Source of the DNA: Jatrophihabitans sp.
GTDB lineage: Bacteria; Actinomycetota; Actinomycetes; Mycobacteriales; Jatrophihabitantaceae
Assembly: GCA_036389035.1 (NCBI GenBank)
Contig: DASVQQ010000007.1
Span: 124,001 to 188,000, forward strand
Length of the DNA: 64,000 bases
Reading direction: 5' to 3'
The notes beneath the pieces are model-generated. The model was not told where the DNA came from. It saw nothing but the letters and a program-made list of their open reading frames with translations, and did no database searches. Position 1 is the first letter of the stretch. Every line of letters begins with the position of its first letter. Positions 25,948-34,553 of this stretch are shown one piece after another. The translations under genes were made by a program, and so were the position numbers.

Positions 25948-26907
25948 ATGCGCGCACCGGCAACGACGGCCCTGCCCCACGTCGGTAGTCCGAACCGAGC
26001 CACCGGTCGCCGCGAAGCCGTTCGGTGGGCTTTGCCCACGGCGGTAGCCGTGCTCGCGCTGGGCCTGCTGGCAGGGTGCGCGGCCGCCCCGGGCGCAGGC
26101 AGCACGGCCGACCTACCGGGTGGCGCGAGCGACGGCATCGGGCGGGCCGGGCCGGCGCCCAGCGGGAATCCGGACACCGCGCTGGCCCGCTGGCAGTCCT
26201 TTCCGGTCGACGCCAGCCCGCGTCCGCTGGTGCTGACCTCGGGCATGGTGCTCGATCCCTCGACCGGCTTTGCCACCGACGAGGACAAGATGGCCTATGG
26301 GGCCGGCCAGTACGAGCTCGGTGTCGCGCTGCCCGCCGCACCGCCGACCTCCGACGGCTACCCGGTGGTCTCGGCGAAGGCGGCCCTTGACCGGCTTCGG
26401 GCGAACGTCAGCGGCCAGCAGGTCAGCTCCCGGCTCAAGATCGTCAAGGCGAGCCTGACCGGCGCGAAGTTCAGCACCGACCGCGGTCTGCAACAGCTGC
26501 CGGCCTGGGAGTTCAGCCTCGCCGGGGTGGCCGGCGGCGTACGAGTGCTCGCGGTGGACCAGTCCCGCCTGTGGCCGGCCAAACCGTTGGAGCCCAGCTG
26601 GCCAGGCGATCAGACCACCAGCATCGCTGCTGACGATCAGACGCTGACCTACAGCTTCACCGGCAGCCCGGCCGGGCCATCCCCGTGCGGGGCCGAGTAC
26701 GCCGGCAAGGTGACCGAATCCCCAACCGCGGCGGTGATCAGCGTAGAAGTGGTCACGCCCAATCCGGCCGGCGACAGCACGCCCGCTGACCAGGCATGCA
26801 ACTCGATCGCCGCCCACCGAACGGTCACGGTCCGGCTGGCGACGCCGCTCGGCGACCGGGTGCTCCTGACGGCTGAGGGCACCCCGATCGCCATGGTCAA
26901 GCGCTAG
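25948..26907 (+). CDS. Predicted lipoprotein of unknown function
   Basis: The protein has 319 residues. The N-terminus has a twin-basic start and a lipobox ending LLAGC (lipidated C44). The mature part has no family I recognise; it is rich in Ala, Pro and Gly, with ...VDASPRPLVLTSG and a central VSSRLKIVKASLTGAKFSTDRGLQQLPAWEFSLAGV segment, and two Cys (SPCGAEY, DQACNSI) likely paired outside the membrane. It is divergent from alaS and faces the LysR gene tail to tail with nine bases between the stops. An envelope location is inferred. Confidence 0.7.
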   Translation: MRAPATTALPHVGSPNRATGRREAVRWALPTAVAVLALGLLAGCAAAPGAGSTADLPGGASDGIGRAGPAPSGNPDTALARWQSFPVDASPRPLVLTSGMVLDPSTGFATDEDKMAYGAGQYELGVALPAAPPTSDGYPVVSAKAALDRLRANVSGQQVSSRLKIVKASLTGAKFSTDRGLQQLPAWEFSLAGVAGGVRVLAVDQSRLWPAKPLEPSWPGDQTTSIAADDQTLTYSFTGSPAGPSPCGAEYAGKVTESPTAAVISVEVVTPNPAGDSTPADQACNSIAAHRTVTVRLATPLGDRVLLTAEGTPIAMVKR

Positions 26908-26916
26908 CAGCCTGCG

Positions 26917-27846
26917 CTATCCCAGCGAGGTCGTGGCGGCGAGGGTCGCCGCGGCTTCGTGCAGGGCGCCCAGCACGCAGGCGATGCCCGGGTCGGCAGT
27001 GGTGCCCCGGCGAGCCGCGAGATAGATGTCGCGACGGGTTTTCGGCTTGTCCGGATAGAGGAAGCGGAGCTGGTCAGAGGTCACCTGGTACTCCGCGGCG
27101 ACCATGCTGGGAACCAGCGCGATGCCCTGGCCGCTGGCGACCAGGGCCAGGGCAAGCCCGAAATCGTCGCAGTGGCCGACCACGTGGGGTTCGAACCCGG
27201 CAAGCCCGGCCGAGCGGGTGAGCAGCGGCGCGCAGGACGAGGTGGGTGGGGCCGCGATCCAGCGTTGCTTCTCCAGCTCGATGAACGGCACGCTCGGCCC
27301 GGTCAACGCATGCTCGGCCGGCACCGCCACCAGCATGGGCTCGCTGAACAATTGGTGCCGGTCCAGGCTCGGCGGCAGTCGCCGCGGCGCGACGGCGTAC
27401 TCGCCGGCCAGCACCAGGTCGAGGTCGCCGCGGCGCAGCGCGGGCAGGCTGTCCTCCGGCTCGCCCTGCTCGATGTGCAGTGCGACGTCGGGCGCGGTCT
27501 CAGCCAGCCGGCGCAGCGCCAGCGGCAACATGATGCGCGCGACCGTCGGAATGACGCCCATCCGGAACAGGCCCGACGCCTGGCCGCTCATCGAGGCCAG
27601 ATCGGCCTCGGCCGCGTCCAAGTGGCTGAGGATCCGCTCGGCATGGGCTGCCAGCCGCAGTCCCGCCGGGGTCAACCGCGCCGAGCGCTGACTGCGATCG
27701 AGCAGCGGCACCCCGACCTGCCGCTCCAGCGCCGCGATCTGCTGGGAAATGGCCGGTGGGGTGAAGGCGAGCGACCGAGCCGCTGCCGCCACCCCACCGT
27801 GCTCCTGAACCGCTAACAGGATGCGAAGTCGCCGCACATCCAACAT
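26917..27846 (-). CDS. LysR-family transcriptional regulator
   Basis: The protein has 309 residues, typical of LysR. Residues 1-60 contain the winged helix (LRILLAVQEHGGVAAAARSL, then PAISQQIAALERQVGVPLLDR). The rest is the periplasmic-binding-protein-like effector domain. LysR proteins usually control a divergent neighbour, but the gene upstream of this start is the desaturase in the same direction. The target and effector are unknown. Confidence 0.88.
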   Translation of the reverse strand: MLDVRRLRILLAVQEHGGVAAAARSLAFTPPAISQQIAALERQVGVPLLDRSQRSARLTPAGLRLAAHAERILSHLDAAEADLASMSGQASGLFRMGVIPTVARIMLPLALRRLAETAPDVALHIEQGEPEDSLPALRRGDLDLVLAGEYAVAPRRLPPSLDRHQLFSEPMLVAVPAEHALTGPSVPFIELEKQRWIAAPPTSSCAPLLTRSAGLAGFEPHVVGHCDDFGLALALVASGQGIALVPSMVAAEYQVTSDQLRFLYPDKPKTRRDIYLAARRGTTADPGIACVLGALHEAAATLAATTSLG

Positions 27847-27925
27847 GAAGCGAGGCTACCGGGTCGAGGAGCTGATTATTAAGTAGAGCTTTCTGTTCCC
27901 TTGGGCACCCGGCGCGCCTGCCGGA

Positions 27926-28924
27926 TCAGCGGGTCATGCAGGTCTTGTCGTCACCCTGGAAGCGGATCTCGCCGGTGACCACGCCCTTGTAGAAGTGGCT
28001 GAACGACGGATCGAAGGTCTCGATCTTGTCCTTGATCACCTCGTGCAGCTTGGGCACGTTGACCATCGGAACGCCTTGGTGGAAGTGGTGGGCGGTGTGC
28101 AGGTCGTTGCCGTTGGTGAACCAGTGTCCGAACCGGCCGCCGCGGATGCTGCGGGTGTTGGACAGCACGTTGGCGTCGGTCTGGGTGTTCAGGCCGTAGT
28201 GCTCGGGCAGCTCGATCATGAAGTGGGTGGGCTCGGCGACCAGCAGCGTCGGCAGCAACCAGACCCAGATCAGGTAGGGGCTGCCGGCCAGCACGCTCCA
28301 CACGACAGCGGCGACGATGAACACCACGAACAACTGGTACTCGGTACGGATGCGCTTGGCCGCGGCGGGCTTGGCAACCCGCGGGTTGGTCCGGCCGACC
28401 AGCGCCCGGCCGATGTCCTTGACGACCTCGCCGTACCGGGCCACGTTGTAGGCGCCACGGACGAAGCCCAGCGGTGAGTCCAGCTTGTGGAACTGGTAGT
28501 TGAAGAATTCCTGATTCTGAGGAGTGCCCAGGAACGCGTGGTGCCGCAGGTGCTCGTACTTGTAGTGCCAGTACGAGCTCAGCATCGGCAGGCCGGCGAT
28601 GAAGCCGAAGAACCGGTTCAGTGCGCGACTGCGGAAGGCGTGTTCGTGGAGGCATTCGTGCTGCAATTCCACCAGATGTGCATACATCAGACCGATGACG
28701 ATGACTGAGACCACGATGGAGAGCACGCTGGGCTGTAGGGCGACCCACATCCAGGCCGCGACGATGATCAGGACGGCCGCTGTGAATTTGACCAGGAAGA
28801 CTCCCGGACGCTTCTGAAAGAATTCCGGGTCGAGATTACGCCGGATTTCAGGTCCGCGAACAGGGGCAAGCAGGACATTCTCGGAACCGTCGAGGTCAGG
28901 CTCGACATCTACTGGTTTGGTCAC
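27926..28924 (-). CDS. Membrane fatty acid desaturase
   Basis: The protein has 332 residues. Three histidine boxes of the di-iron membrane desaturases are visible: HECLH, HLRHH and HTAHH, with an extra H in the MIELPEHYG segment. Four hydrophobic segments lie around residues 45-85, 107-120 and 200-230. The enzyme introduces a double bond into an acyl chain, using an external electron donor not encoded nearby, and would adjust membrane fluidity. The last residues include a single Cys (DKTCMTR). It is a single gene with an unusually long AT-richer leader. Confidence 0.88.
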   Translation of the reverse strand: MTKPVDVEPDLDGSENVLLAPVRGPEIRRNLDPEFFQKRPGVFLVKFTAAVLIIVAAWMWVALQPSVLSIVVSVIVIGLMYAHLVELQHECLHEHAFRSRALNRFFGFIAGLPMLSSYWHYKYEHLRHHAFLGTPQNQEFFNYQFHKLDSPLGFVRGAYNVARYGEVVKDIGRALVGRTNPRVAKPAAAKRIRTEYQLFVVFIVAAVVWSVLAGSPYLIWVWLLPTLLVAEPTHFMIELPEHYGLNTQTDANVLSNTRSIRGGRFGHWFTNGNDLHTAHHFHQGVPMVNVPKLHEVIKDKIETFDPSFSHFYKGVVTGEIRFQGDDKTCMTR

Positions 28925-29305
28925 TTGAACTCCGCGATTAGGGACCGCGCCGGGGCATGCGGCAACGCAGTGCCTGCGCGGTACGTGGTATTCGATTCGA
29001 TGGGCCTAGCTGGCTGAAAGCCTTTCCCGGTTACGTACTGAGGGTGGGCGGACGTCGTGGGTGCCTGCAGTCGCTCACTGCACCAGCCCTGTATCGGCGA
29101 TACATCAAGATATAGGCGCCATGTGGGGAAATCTATTAAGACGTATTTTTCTTGCCTTAAAGTAACGCTTCATGGTCACGAAAGGGATTGGCCTGCGCAG
29201 AAATCGACACAAATTGCTTTCAGACCGACAGAAGCAGTCACCAACGGCGACTGAAGCTGCCACCGCTGCTTTAAGAGTGGCCGCGGAGAGGGTAGTCAAG
29301 AGAGG
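28925..29305. promoter_or_regulatory. Leader region of the desaturase gene, with inverted repeats
   Basis: I see no gene in these 381 bases. Two adjacent inverted repeats stand out: TGCAGT-CGCTC-ACTGCA (29066-29082) and TGTATC-GGC-GATACA (29090-29104). The part from about 29100 to 29290 is clearly lower in GC than the flanks. The repeats could be operators for the desaturase, about 145-180 bases from its start. Confidence 0.35.
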
Positions 29306-29379
29306 TGGCCAGGGGCAGGATCGAACTGCCGACCTACCGCTTTTCAGGCGGTCGCTCGTACCAACTGAGCTACCTGGCC
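29306..29379 (-). tRNA. tRNA-Phe (GAA)
   Basis: The minus strand folds as a 74-base tRNA: acceptor GGCCAGG/CCTGGCC, D arm TAGCTCAGTTGGTACGAGC, anticodon loop CTGAAAA with GAA, and T arm GGCAG-TTCGATC-CTGCC. A73 is followed by CCT, so CCA is not fully encoded. Confidence 0.95.
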
Positions 29380-29450
29380 GTTCACCCGGCGGAACCAACC
29401 GCGAGCGTCGCAAAGTCTACCCGAGCGCCCTGGACGCCCGGCAACGACGT

Positions 29451-30146
29451 TCACCGCGCCAGCGACCCGACCGCCTCGTCGTAGCGGTCCAGGATCACCT
29501 CGACCACCGCCGGATGGGCGCCGATCGGCTCGGGCACCCGGTGAAGGTTGAGGCCTGCTCCCACGCTCGAGCGCAACTGGTCGTTGAAGTAACCCGGCGC
29601 GAACAGGTAATTGGCCACCTGAACGCCGTCGGGCAGCCCGTCCCGCCATCGCTTGTCGGTCAGGAACCGCGGGTACACCCGGCAGCCGGCCTGCCGCTGG
29701 AGCTGGGCGGCGACCTCAGCCAGGTTCTCGGCAGCCTCCGGGTCACTCGATCCGGACGCGAACAGCGCCACGCCGGCGCCCGTGACTGCGCCCGCTTCGC
29801 GCATCCGCGCCAGGACCACCGCGGTGATCCGGGAATCCGGACCCAGCTGGTTGGCCACCGCGGTGTCCGGACGGTCGCCGAGGACCGCGGTGATGTCGGT
29901 CTTGACGTGATAGCCGGTGGACAGCAGCAGCGGCACCACCACCACCGGCCCGGTGATGCCGGGTAGCGCGTTCCGCAGCAACGGCTCGGCCAGCTCGAGC
30001 CAGCACAGCCGCACCGGGACGTCCGGCCTGGCCTGCCGCACGAGCTCGACCAACCGCTGGACCTCCCGCACCCCGGCCTGGTCACGGGTGCCGTGCGCCA
30101 CCGCGATCAGCGCTGGAGCGTGGGTCGGAGCCGCTGGCGGAGTCAT
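29451..30146 (-). CDS. Sirohydrochlorin chelatase-like protein (CbiX/SirB family)
   Basis: The protein has 231 residues in two related halves. The first carries LIAVAHGTRD, whose His is the CbiX metal ligand, followed by VPLLLSTGYHVKTDI with a second conserved His. The second has VALFASGSSDPEAAENL and LFAPGYFND. These enzymes insert cobalt, iron or nickel into sirohydrochlorin in cobalamin or siroheme synthesis. I started at the ATG at 30146; the open frame further upstream runs into the tRNA-Asp gene. No other tetrapyrrole genes are nearby. It lies between tRNA-Asp and tRNA-Phe. Confidence 0.8.
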   Translation of the reverse strand: MTPPAAPTHAPALIAVAHGTRDQAGVREVQRLVELVRQARPDVPVRLCWLELAEPLLRNALPGITGPVVVVPLLLSTGYHVKTDITAVLGDRPDTAVANQLGPDSRITAVVLARMREAGAVTGAGVALFASGSSDPEAAENLAEVAAQLQRQAGCRVYPRFLTDKRWRDGLPDGVQVANYLFAPGYFNDQLRSSVGAGLNLHRVPEPIGAHPAVVEVILDRYDEAVGSLAR

Positions 30147-30210
30147 CGAGTGCAGCCTATCCACGGCCGGACAGCAAGAATCCGGCTCCCTGGGGGAACC
30201 GGATCTGATG

Positions 30211-30284
30211 CGACCCCGACGGGACTCGAACCCGCGACCTCCGCCGTGACAGGGCGGCGCGCTAACCAACTGCGCTACGGGGCC
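30211..30284 (-). tRNA. tRNA-Asp (GTC)
   Basis: The minus strand folds as a 74-base tRNA: acceptor GGCCCCG/CGGGGTC, D arm TAGCGCAGTTGGTTAGCGC, anticodon loop CTGTCAC with GTC, and T arm GCGGG-TTCGAGT-CCCGT. The discriminator is G73, as expected for Asp. CCA is not encoded. Confidence 0.95.
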
Positions 30285-30378
30285 TAGCGAGAAGCTCCTA
30301 GACCTGCCTGCTCACCGGGGCGTTCCCCGGCCAGCCTGCGAAACCATACTACGTGCCGAGACGCTGGCGCTCGGTGCG

Positions 30379-30451
30379 TACCCCCAACGGGATTCGAACC
30401 CGTGCTACCGCCGTGAAAGGGCGGCGTCCTAGGCCACTAGACGATAGGGGC
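30379..30451 (-). tRNA. tRNA-Glu (TTC)
   Basis: The minus strand folds as a 73-base tRNA: acceptor GCCCCTA with TGGGGGT (T-G and G-T pairs), anticodon loop CTTTCAC with TTC, and T arm ACGGG-TTCGAAT-CCCGT. A73 is followed by CGC, so CCA is not encoded. It lies upstream of tRNA-Asp in the same direction, 94 bases apart. Confidence 0.95.
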
Positions 30452-30544
30452 GTACATGAAACAGCCGCCTCAGCTTAGCTGCCGAGAACGGCGTGCCGAG
30501 CACAGGGGCCGGGTCGCGACCGGGTGTGGAAGGGGCGTCGCCTG

Positions 30545-31159
30545 TCAGCGCGGCGCCAGGCCGGTCAGCACCAGCTGCACCACCGTCTCGGGCAGGTCCA
30601 CCCGATCGGCGCGGCCCGGCCGGTACCACTCGGTCAGCGAGTTGATCATGCCGAAGATCAGCCGGGTGGCGATCGCGGCGTCCAAGCGCGGGTCGACGTC
30701 GCCCTGCTGCTGGGCCTGCAGGACCAGCTGCGCCACCAGCTGGTCGAACTCCCGCCGCCGGGCCAGCGCCGCCAGCTCGGTGGGGCTGTTGCCCCGCACC
30801 CGCAGCAACAGCGTGACGTAGGGCAACTCGTCGAGCAGCACCCCGACGGTGCCCCGGATGACATGGGTCAACCGATCCACCGCCGGCCCGGTGGTGGCGC
30901 CGCGCTGGGTCAGCACCGCGAACAGCCCGTCCAGCGCCCGGTCCAGGGCCAGCGCCAGCAGTTGCTGCTTTCCCTGCACGTGGTGATAGATCGAGGACTT
31001 GCTCAGTCCGGCGGCCGCGGCCAGGTCCTCCATCGAGGTGCCTTCATAGCCCCGAGTGGTGAATACCGTGACAGCCACGTCCAGCAGGCTCTCGGTGGTG
31101 TACGCGGGTCGGTTGCCGCGCATCCGCTGGGGCTTGACCGGCTGGCTCGGAGGTGACAT
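30545..31159 (-). CDS. TetR-family transcriptional regulator
   Basis: The protein has 204 residues. The N-terminal HTH spans about residues 18-65 (LLDVAVTVFTTRGYEGTSMEDLAAAAGLSKSSIYHHV). The C-terminal ligand domain is all-helical with no group I can name. It has no divergent partner and lies between the tRNA group and the asparaginase gene in the same direction. Ligand and targets are unknown. Confidence 0.88.
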   Translation of the reverse strand: MSPPSQPVKPQRMRGNRPAYTTESLLDVAVTVFTTRGYEGTSMEDLAAAAGLSKSSIYHHVQGKQQLLALALDRALDGLFAVLTQRGATTGPAVDRLTHVIRGTVGVLLDELPYVTLLLRVRGNSPTELAALARRREFDQLVAQLVLQAQQQGDVDPRLDAAIATRLIFGMINSLTEWYRPGRADRVDLPETVVQLVLTGLAPR

Positions 31160-31302
31160 GGCGCTCAGCGGGTCTTCGCGCCGGCCGGTAGCAGCTCACG
31201 GCGCGGGTCGGCCAGGAACGTGCCCGCGGTGGGCAGGGGGCGGGTCATGGGCTGAAGGCTACGACCTCCCGATCCGGTGGCGCCGCCAGGCGTGGGGACC
31301 GG

Positions 31303-31371
31303 CCGACCTCAGCCGTGCACCGACCTCAGCCGTGCACCGGCCGGATCAGCCGTGCACCGGCCGGATCAGCC
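31303..31371. repeat. Short tandem repeats over the 3' end of the asparaginase gene
   Basis: Two perfect 17-bp copies (31303-31319 and 31320-31336) are followed by a 20-bp copy (31337-31356) and a partial 15-bp copy (31357-31371). All full units end CAGCCGTGCA. The asparaginase stop is inside the array, so copy changes would alter its last residues or only its 3' end. Confidence 0.8.
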
Positions 31372-32296
31372 CGACCGGGCGTCCGCCGCCCAGCACCGGC
31401 GCGGTGCCGAGCTCGTCCAGGGCCGGCCCGCTGACGCCCAGCTGCCGCAAGCCGATGACCAGGGCGAGTTCGGCCGCCCGGGTAGCGCCGTCGTCGATCT
31501 TGACCGCCACCGCCCCGCCGTCGGGCAGCGCCGCGGCGAACACCCCTTCGGCGCCGTCCTTGGCGATCAGGCCGGGCACTGCCTGCATCAACCGGGTCGC
31601 CGCTCGCCCGGCGCCGGCCAGCAGATCGGGGTGGGCGCGCAGCGCCTCGGCCAGCCGGCGCAGCTCGGCCCCGCCGGTGGCGAGCAGGCTGAACGCCCGG
31701 GCAAGTCCGACCAGGCTGGTGGCGAACAGCGGCGCGCCGCAACCGTCCACGCCGGTGGCGGCGATCGGCTCGCCGGTCAGCTCGCCGACCGTGCCCGCCA
31801 GCAGTTGCTGCAGCGGGTGCGCCGGGGACAGGTAACCCGACACCGGCCAGCCGTTGCGCAGGCAGGCCAGCAGCATTCCGGCGTGCTTGCCCGAGCAGTT
31901 CATCGCCAGCCTGGACTCGGCGAGCCCGGCCATCAGGTGCGCCCGGCGCTCGGCGACTCCCAGCGGCAGGTCGGGCGGGCACTCCAGATCGTCCTCGGTC
32001 AGCCCTGCTGCTCGCAGCTCGTCCGCGATCAGCTGCTGGTGCTGGGGCGAACCCGAGTGCGAGGACGCGGCCAGGGTCAGTTCCATGGCGCTGAAATCCA
32101 CCCCGGCGCGCAGCATCCCCACTGCTTGCAACGGCTTGAGCGAGGACCGGGCGAAGACCGGCTGGGCCGGTTCGCCGGCGCTGAACCGGACGCTGCCGTC
32201 GGGTGCCAGCACGATCAGGTGGCCGGTGTGCACCGACTCCACCACGCCGCTGCGCTCGATTTCGATCAGGGGCACGCCGGTGCGGAGTCGGATCAC
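31346..32296 (-). CDS. L-asparaginase (type II, thermolabile family)
   Basis: The protein has 316 residues of the family PF06089, unrelated to the E. coli AnsA/AnsB fold. Recognisable segments are RSSLKPLQAVGM, LTLAASSHSGSPQH, NCSGKHAGML, and TGVDGCGAP, which supply the conserved Ser, Lys, His and Cys positions of the family. It would hydrolyse asparagine to aspartate and ammonia. The last codons (RPVHG) lie in a tandem repeat. It is 28 bases downstream of tyrA in the same direction, so the two probably share a transcript. Confidence 0.85.
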   Translation of the reverse strand: MIRLRTGVPLIEIERSGVVESVHTGHLIVLAPDGSVRFSAGEPAQPVFARSSLKPLQAVGMLRAGVDFSAMELTLAASSHSGSPQHQQLIADELRAAGLTEDDLECPPDLPLGVAERRAHLMAGLAESRLAMNCSGKHAGMLLACLRNGWPVSGYLSPAHPLQQLLAGTVGELTGEPIAATGVDGCGAPLFATSLVGLARAFSLLATGGAELRRLAEALRAHPDLLAGAGRAATRLMQAVPGLIAKDGAEGVFAAALPDGGAVAVKIDDGATRAAELALVIGLRQLGVSGPALDELGTAPVLGGGRPVGLIRPVHG

Positions 32297-32324
32297 GCCT
32301 CGATTGTGTCCGATCCGCCCGCCG

Positions 32325-33302
32325 TCAGCGCACCGGGCGCATCCCCAGCAGCCGCAGCTCGCCGATCTTCGGGCCGTCCTTCTCGATGACCGCGGTGATC
32401 CAGCCGCCTTCGCGACCGTGCTGGCGCAGCGTCTCGGCGTCGGCCGGCAGGTCGACCGGGTCGAACTCGCGATTTTCCCAGTCCATCCGGGCCCGGTGTC
32501 CGGCTTCGGCCAGCGGCAGCACCGTGCTGCCGGCGGCCAGGGCGTCCCGGCCGGCGCTCAGCCAGGCGATGACGTCGTCGAGCGCGCTGACCATGGCCGG
32601 GTTGCCGTCACACCAGGTGGCCACCAGCTCCGGCCGGGTGCGAGCGACCCGGCTGCCCGAGGTGTAGGAGCCGGCGGCCAGGGACAGCCCGAGTTCCCCA
32701 CCGCGCAGGCCGGTCAGTGCCAGCGCTTCGGCCAGCATGTGCGGCAGACCGATCACCCGGGCGATCGCGGCGTCCTGCTCGGCGGCCGTCGTGGGCACCG
32801 GCTTGGCCCCGAGGTCACACAGCAGCACTGCCAGTGACAGCCACGCCTGCAGGTCGGTGTCGGGTTCCAGGGTCAGCGCCCAGGGCGCGTCCCGGAACAG
32901 CAACGGGTCACCGGCCAGGAACCCGGATTGCTCGGTGCCGGCCAGCGGGTGCCCGCCGACGAACCGGACGCCGGGCAGCCGCCTGCGCACCGCCTGCAGC
33001 ACCGGCTCCTTGAGGGTGCCGACATCGGTGACCACCGTGCCCGGGGCGACCGCGTGATCGATCGCGATCAGCGCGCCTTCCAGATGCGGCAGCGGCATCG
33101 CCAGCACGATCAACTCGGCATCGGCCACCGCCTCGGCGGCGCTCGCGGCCACGGTGTAACCGGTTCCCCGCGCGGCGGCTGCCTCGACCGGGTCGGGGTC
33201 ATAACCCGAGACCTGGTACCCGCCCCGGGCCAGCGCCTGCACGATGGAACCGCCGATCAGGCCGAGGCCCAGAACGGCGATGCGGTCAAACGAATCTGGC
33301 AC
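32325..33302 (-). CDS. tyrA: Prephenate dehydrogenase
   Basis: The protein has 325 residues. The N-terminal NAD-binding motif is IAVLGLGLIGGS. The middle has VTDVGTLKEPV and VGGHPLAGTEQSGF, where the His of GGHP is the catalytic residue of TyrA. A helical dimerisation domain follows. It converts prephenate to 4-hydroxyphenylpyruvate in tyrosine synthesis. I took the GTG at 33302; the longer frame upstream has no matching homology. It precedes the asparaginase gene. Confidence 0.9.
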   Translation of the reverse strand: MPDSFDRIAVLGLGLIGGSIVQALARGGYQVSGYDPDPVEAAAARGTGYTVAASAAEAVADAELIVLAMPLPHLEGALIAIDHAVAPGTVVTDVGTLKEPVLQAVRRRLPGVRFVGGHPLAGTEQSGFLAGDPLLFRDAPWALTLEPDTDLQAWLSLAVLLCDLGAKPVPTTAAEQDAAIARVIGLPHMLAEALALTGLRGGELGLSLAAGSYTSGSRVARTRPELVATWCDGNPAMVSALDDVIAWLSAGRDALAAGSTVLPLAEAGHRARMDWENREFDPVDLPADAETLRQHGREGGWITAVIEKDGPKIGELRLLGMRPVR

Positions 33303-33561
33303 CAGTCGAACGTATAGCCGCCAGCGGCATGCACTTACAGTTGGTAGCTCAGCGTGACCGTTCCGATGCCGGGCCGACACCCGATAGGAACGAAGCGGCC
33401 GGCGGGCGTGATCTGGGCGACGCCACGCGACCTGCGCACTCGATGGTCGGCGGGCTTTGTTGCGCAACCGATCCATGCCAGGATCTGGGAGGTCACCTTC
33501 ACTACTACTACATCTACATCGGCTCGACACCGTTTCCACAATCGTGCGGAGGGGCTGGGTC

Positions 33562-34047
33562 ATGGGGCAAGGCAGTTACGCGGTAGCGGCATTCCGCGAC
33601 GGCGGGGTGTGGCGCTGCGACGCGCTGCCTTCGGCTGTCCTGAGCGACCTGAGCGTGCTGTTGTCGGCGCTGCGCAGCCAGCCGCCGGAGGGCGGGCCGT
33701 TCGTGGTCGCCAACATCGATGACGAGTTCTTCCTGATCGCCCGCTCGCACGGACCCCGGATCGACCTGCTGCTGTCGGACCTGACCGCTTCGGTCGAATT
33801 TCCGCTGGCGGCCCAGGTGCTCACCCGGCTGGGCGAGGATCCGCCGGAGGATGACGAGCTCGATGAGGTGTGGCCGATCGGCGAACTGGACCTGTTCAAC
33901 GATCTCGAGCTCGGCGAGGACGAGATGGAATCCATACTTGATGACCTGGATGCCTATCCCGAGGACATGCTCGACTCCGTGATCAAGCGGATCGGGTTGG
34001 AGGATGAATTCCGCAGGGCTCGCTCTTCGGGCCGGGTGGCGCTGTGA
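33562..34047 (+). CDS. tRNA-adenosine-deaminase-associated protein 1
   Basis: The product is 161 residues. The pattern SYAVAAFRDGGVWRC...LPSAVLSDLSVLLSALR, then PFVVANIDDEFFLIAR and a very acidic C-terminal third (EDDELDEVWPIGELDLFNDLELGEDEM), matches the conserved actinobacterial protein found next to tadA (TIGR03941-type). Its role is not established. GGAGGGG precedes the ATG. It overlaps the next gene by four bases (GTGA), in a three-gene operon that ends in tadA. The 259 bases upstream, shared with the divergent tyrA, hold no gene. Confidence 0.8.
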   Translation: MGQGSYAVAAFRDGGVWRCDALPSAVLSDLSVLLSALRSQPPEGGPFVVANIDDEFFLIARSHGPRIDLLLSDLTASVEFPLAAQVLTRLGEDPPEDDELDEVWPIGELDLFNDLELGEDEMESILDDLDAYPEDMLDSVIKRIGLEDEFRRARSSGRVAL

Positions 34048-34553
34048 GTTACTTCGCGCTCGCCCTGCTGGGCAAGGACCAGGCCCAAGCCGGCTGGTTG
34101 CTGGAAGAGGTCGACCTCGATGGTTGCGAGTCGATCGACGACGTCTGCGACGTGTTGCGCGACTACGACCATCCGGTGCGGCTGCTGGCGCTGGAACAGG
34201 ACGACGAGTACGCGGTGCTGGCCAGGCTGGACGCCGCGGCCGATCAGGCCGCGGAGCCGATCCGGGTGTTCCTGTCCAACGGCCATGCCGCCGACGACTA
34301 CCCGATCGCGCAACTCTTCGCCGACGGGTTGCCCGAGGTGGGCGGTGATCCGCTGGACGGCGACGAGGACGCCCCGACCGACGTGCATGACGCCGCGCCG
34401 TTCGGAGATCCGCAGGTGCTTGCTGACCTGGGGGTGCCCGCCGACGAGCTGATCGAGCTGGCAGTGCACGAAGGCACCCTGCCCGCGGACCTCATCGAGA
34501 CGGTGTGCGAGCGGCTGGGCTGCCTGAGCGAATTCGAGGCCATCCGCGGGTGA
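34044..34553 (+). CDS. tRNA-adenosine-deaminase-associated protein 2
   Basis: The product is 169 residues and acidic. It has the same build as the preceding protein: a SYFALALLGKDQAQ start, then DDEYAVLARLDA, a long acidic spacer and a C-terminal helix with PADLIETVCERLGC. The likeness suggests an old duplication with strong divergence. It starts with a GTG that overlaps the previous stop, and its own stop overlaps the tadA GTG, so all three proteins are translationally coupled. A joint role with TadA is inferred only from this context. Confidence 0.7.
   Translation: MSYFALALLGKDQAQAGWLLEEVDLDGCESIDDVCDVLRDYDHPVRLLALEQDDEYAVLARLDAAADQAAEPIRVFLSNGHAADDYPIAQLFADGLPEVGGDPLDGDEDAPTDVHDAAPFGDPQVLADLGVPADELIELAVHEGTLPADLIETVCERLGCLSEFEAIRG

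Noticed and set aside
31303..31371. Possible CRISPR array
   Set aside because: The units are contiguous without spacers and change length; a simple tandem repeat.
33330..33365. tRNA-like segment (GTTGGTAGCTCAGC) upstream of the tRNA-deaminase-associated gene
   Set aside because: Only a D-arm-like string; no anticodon stem, T arm or acceptor can be paired around it.
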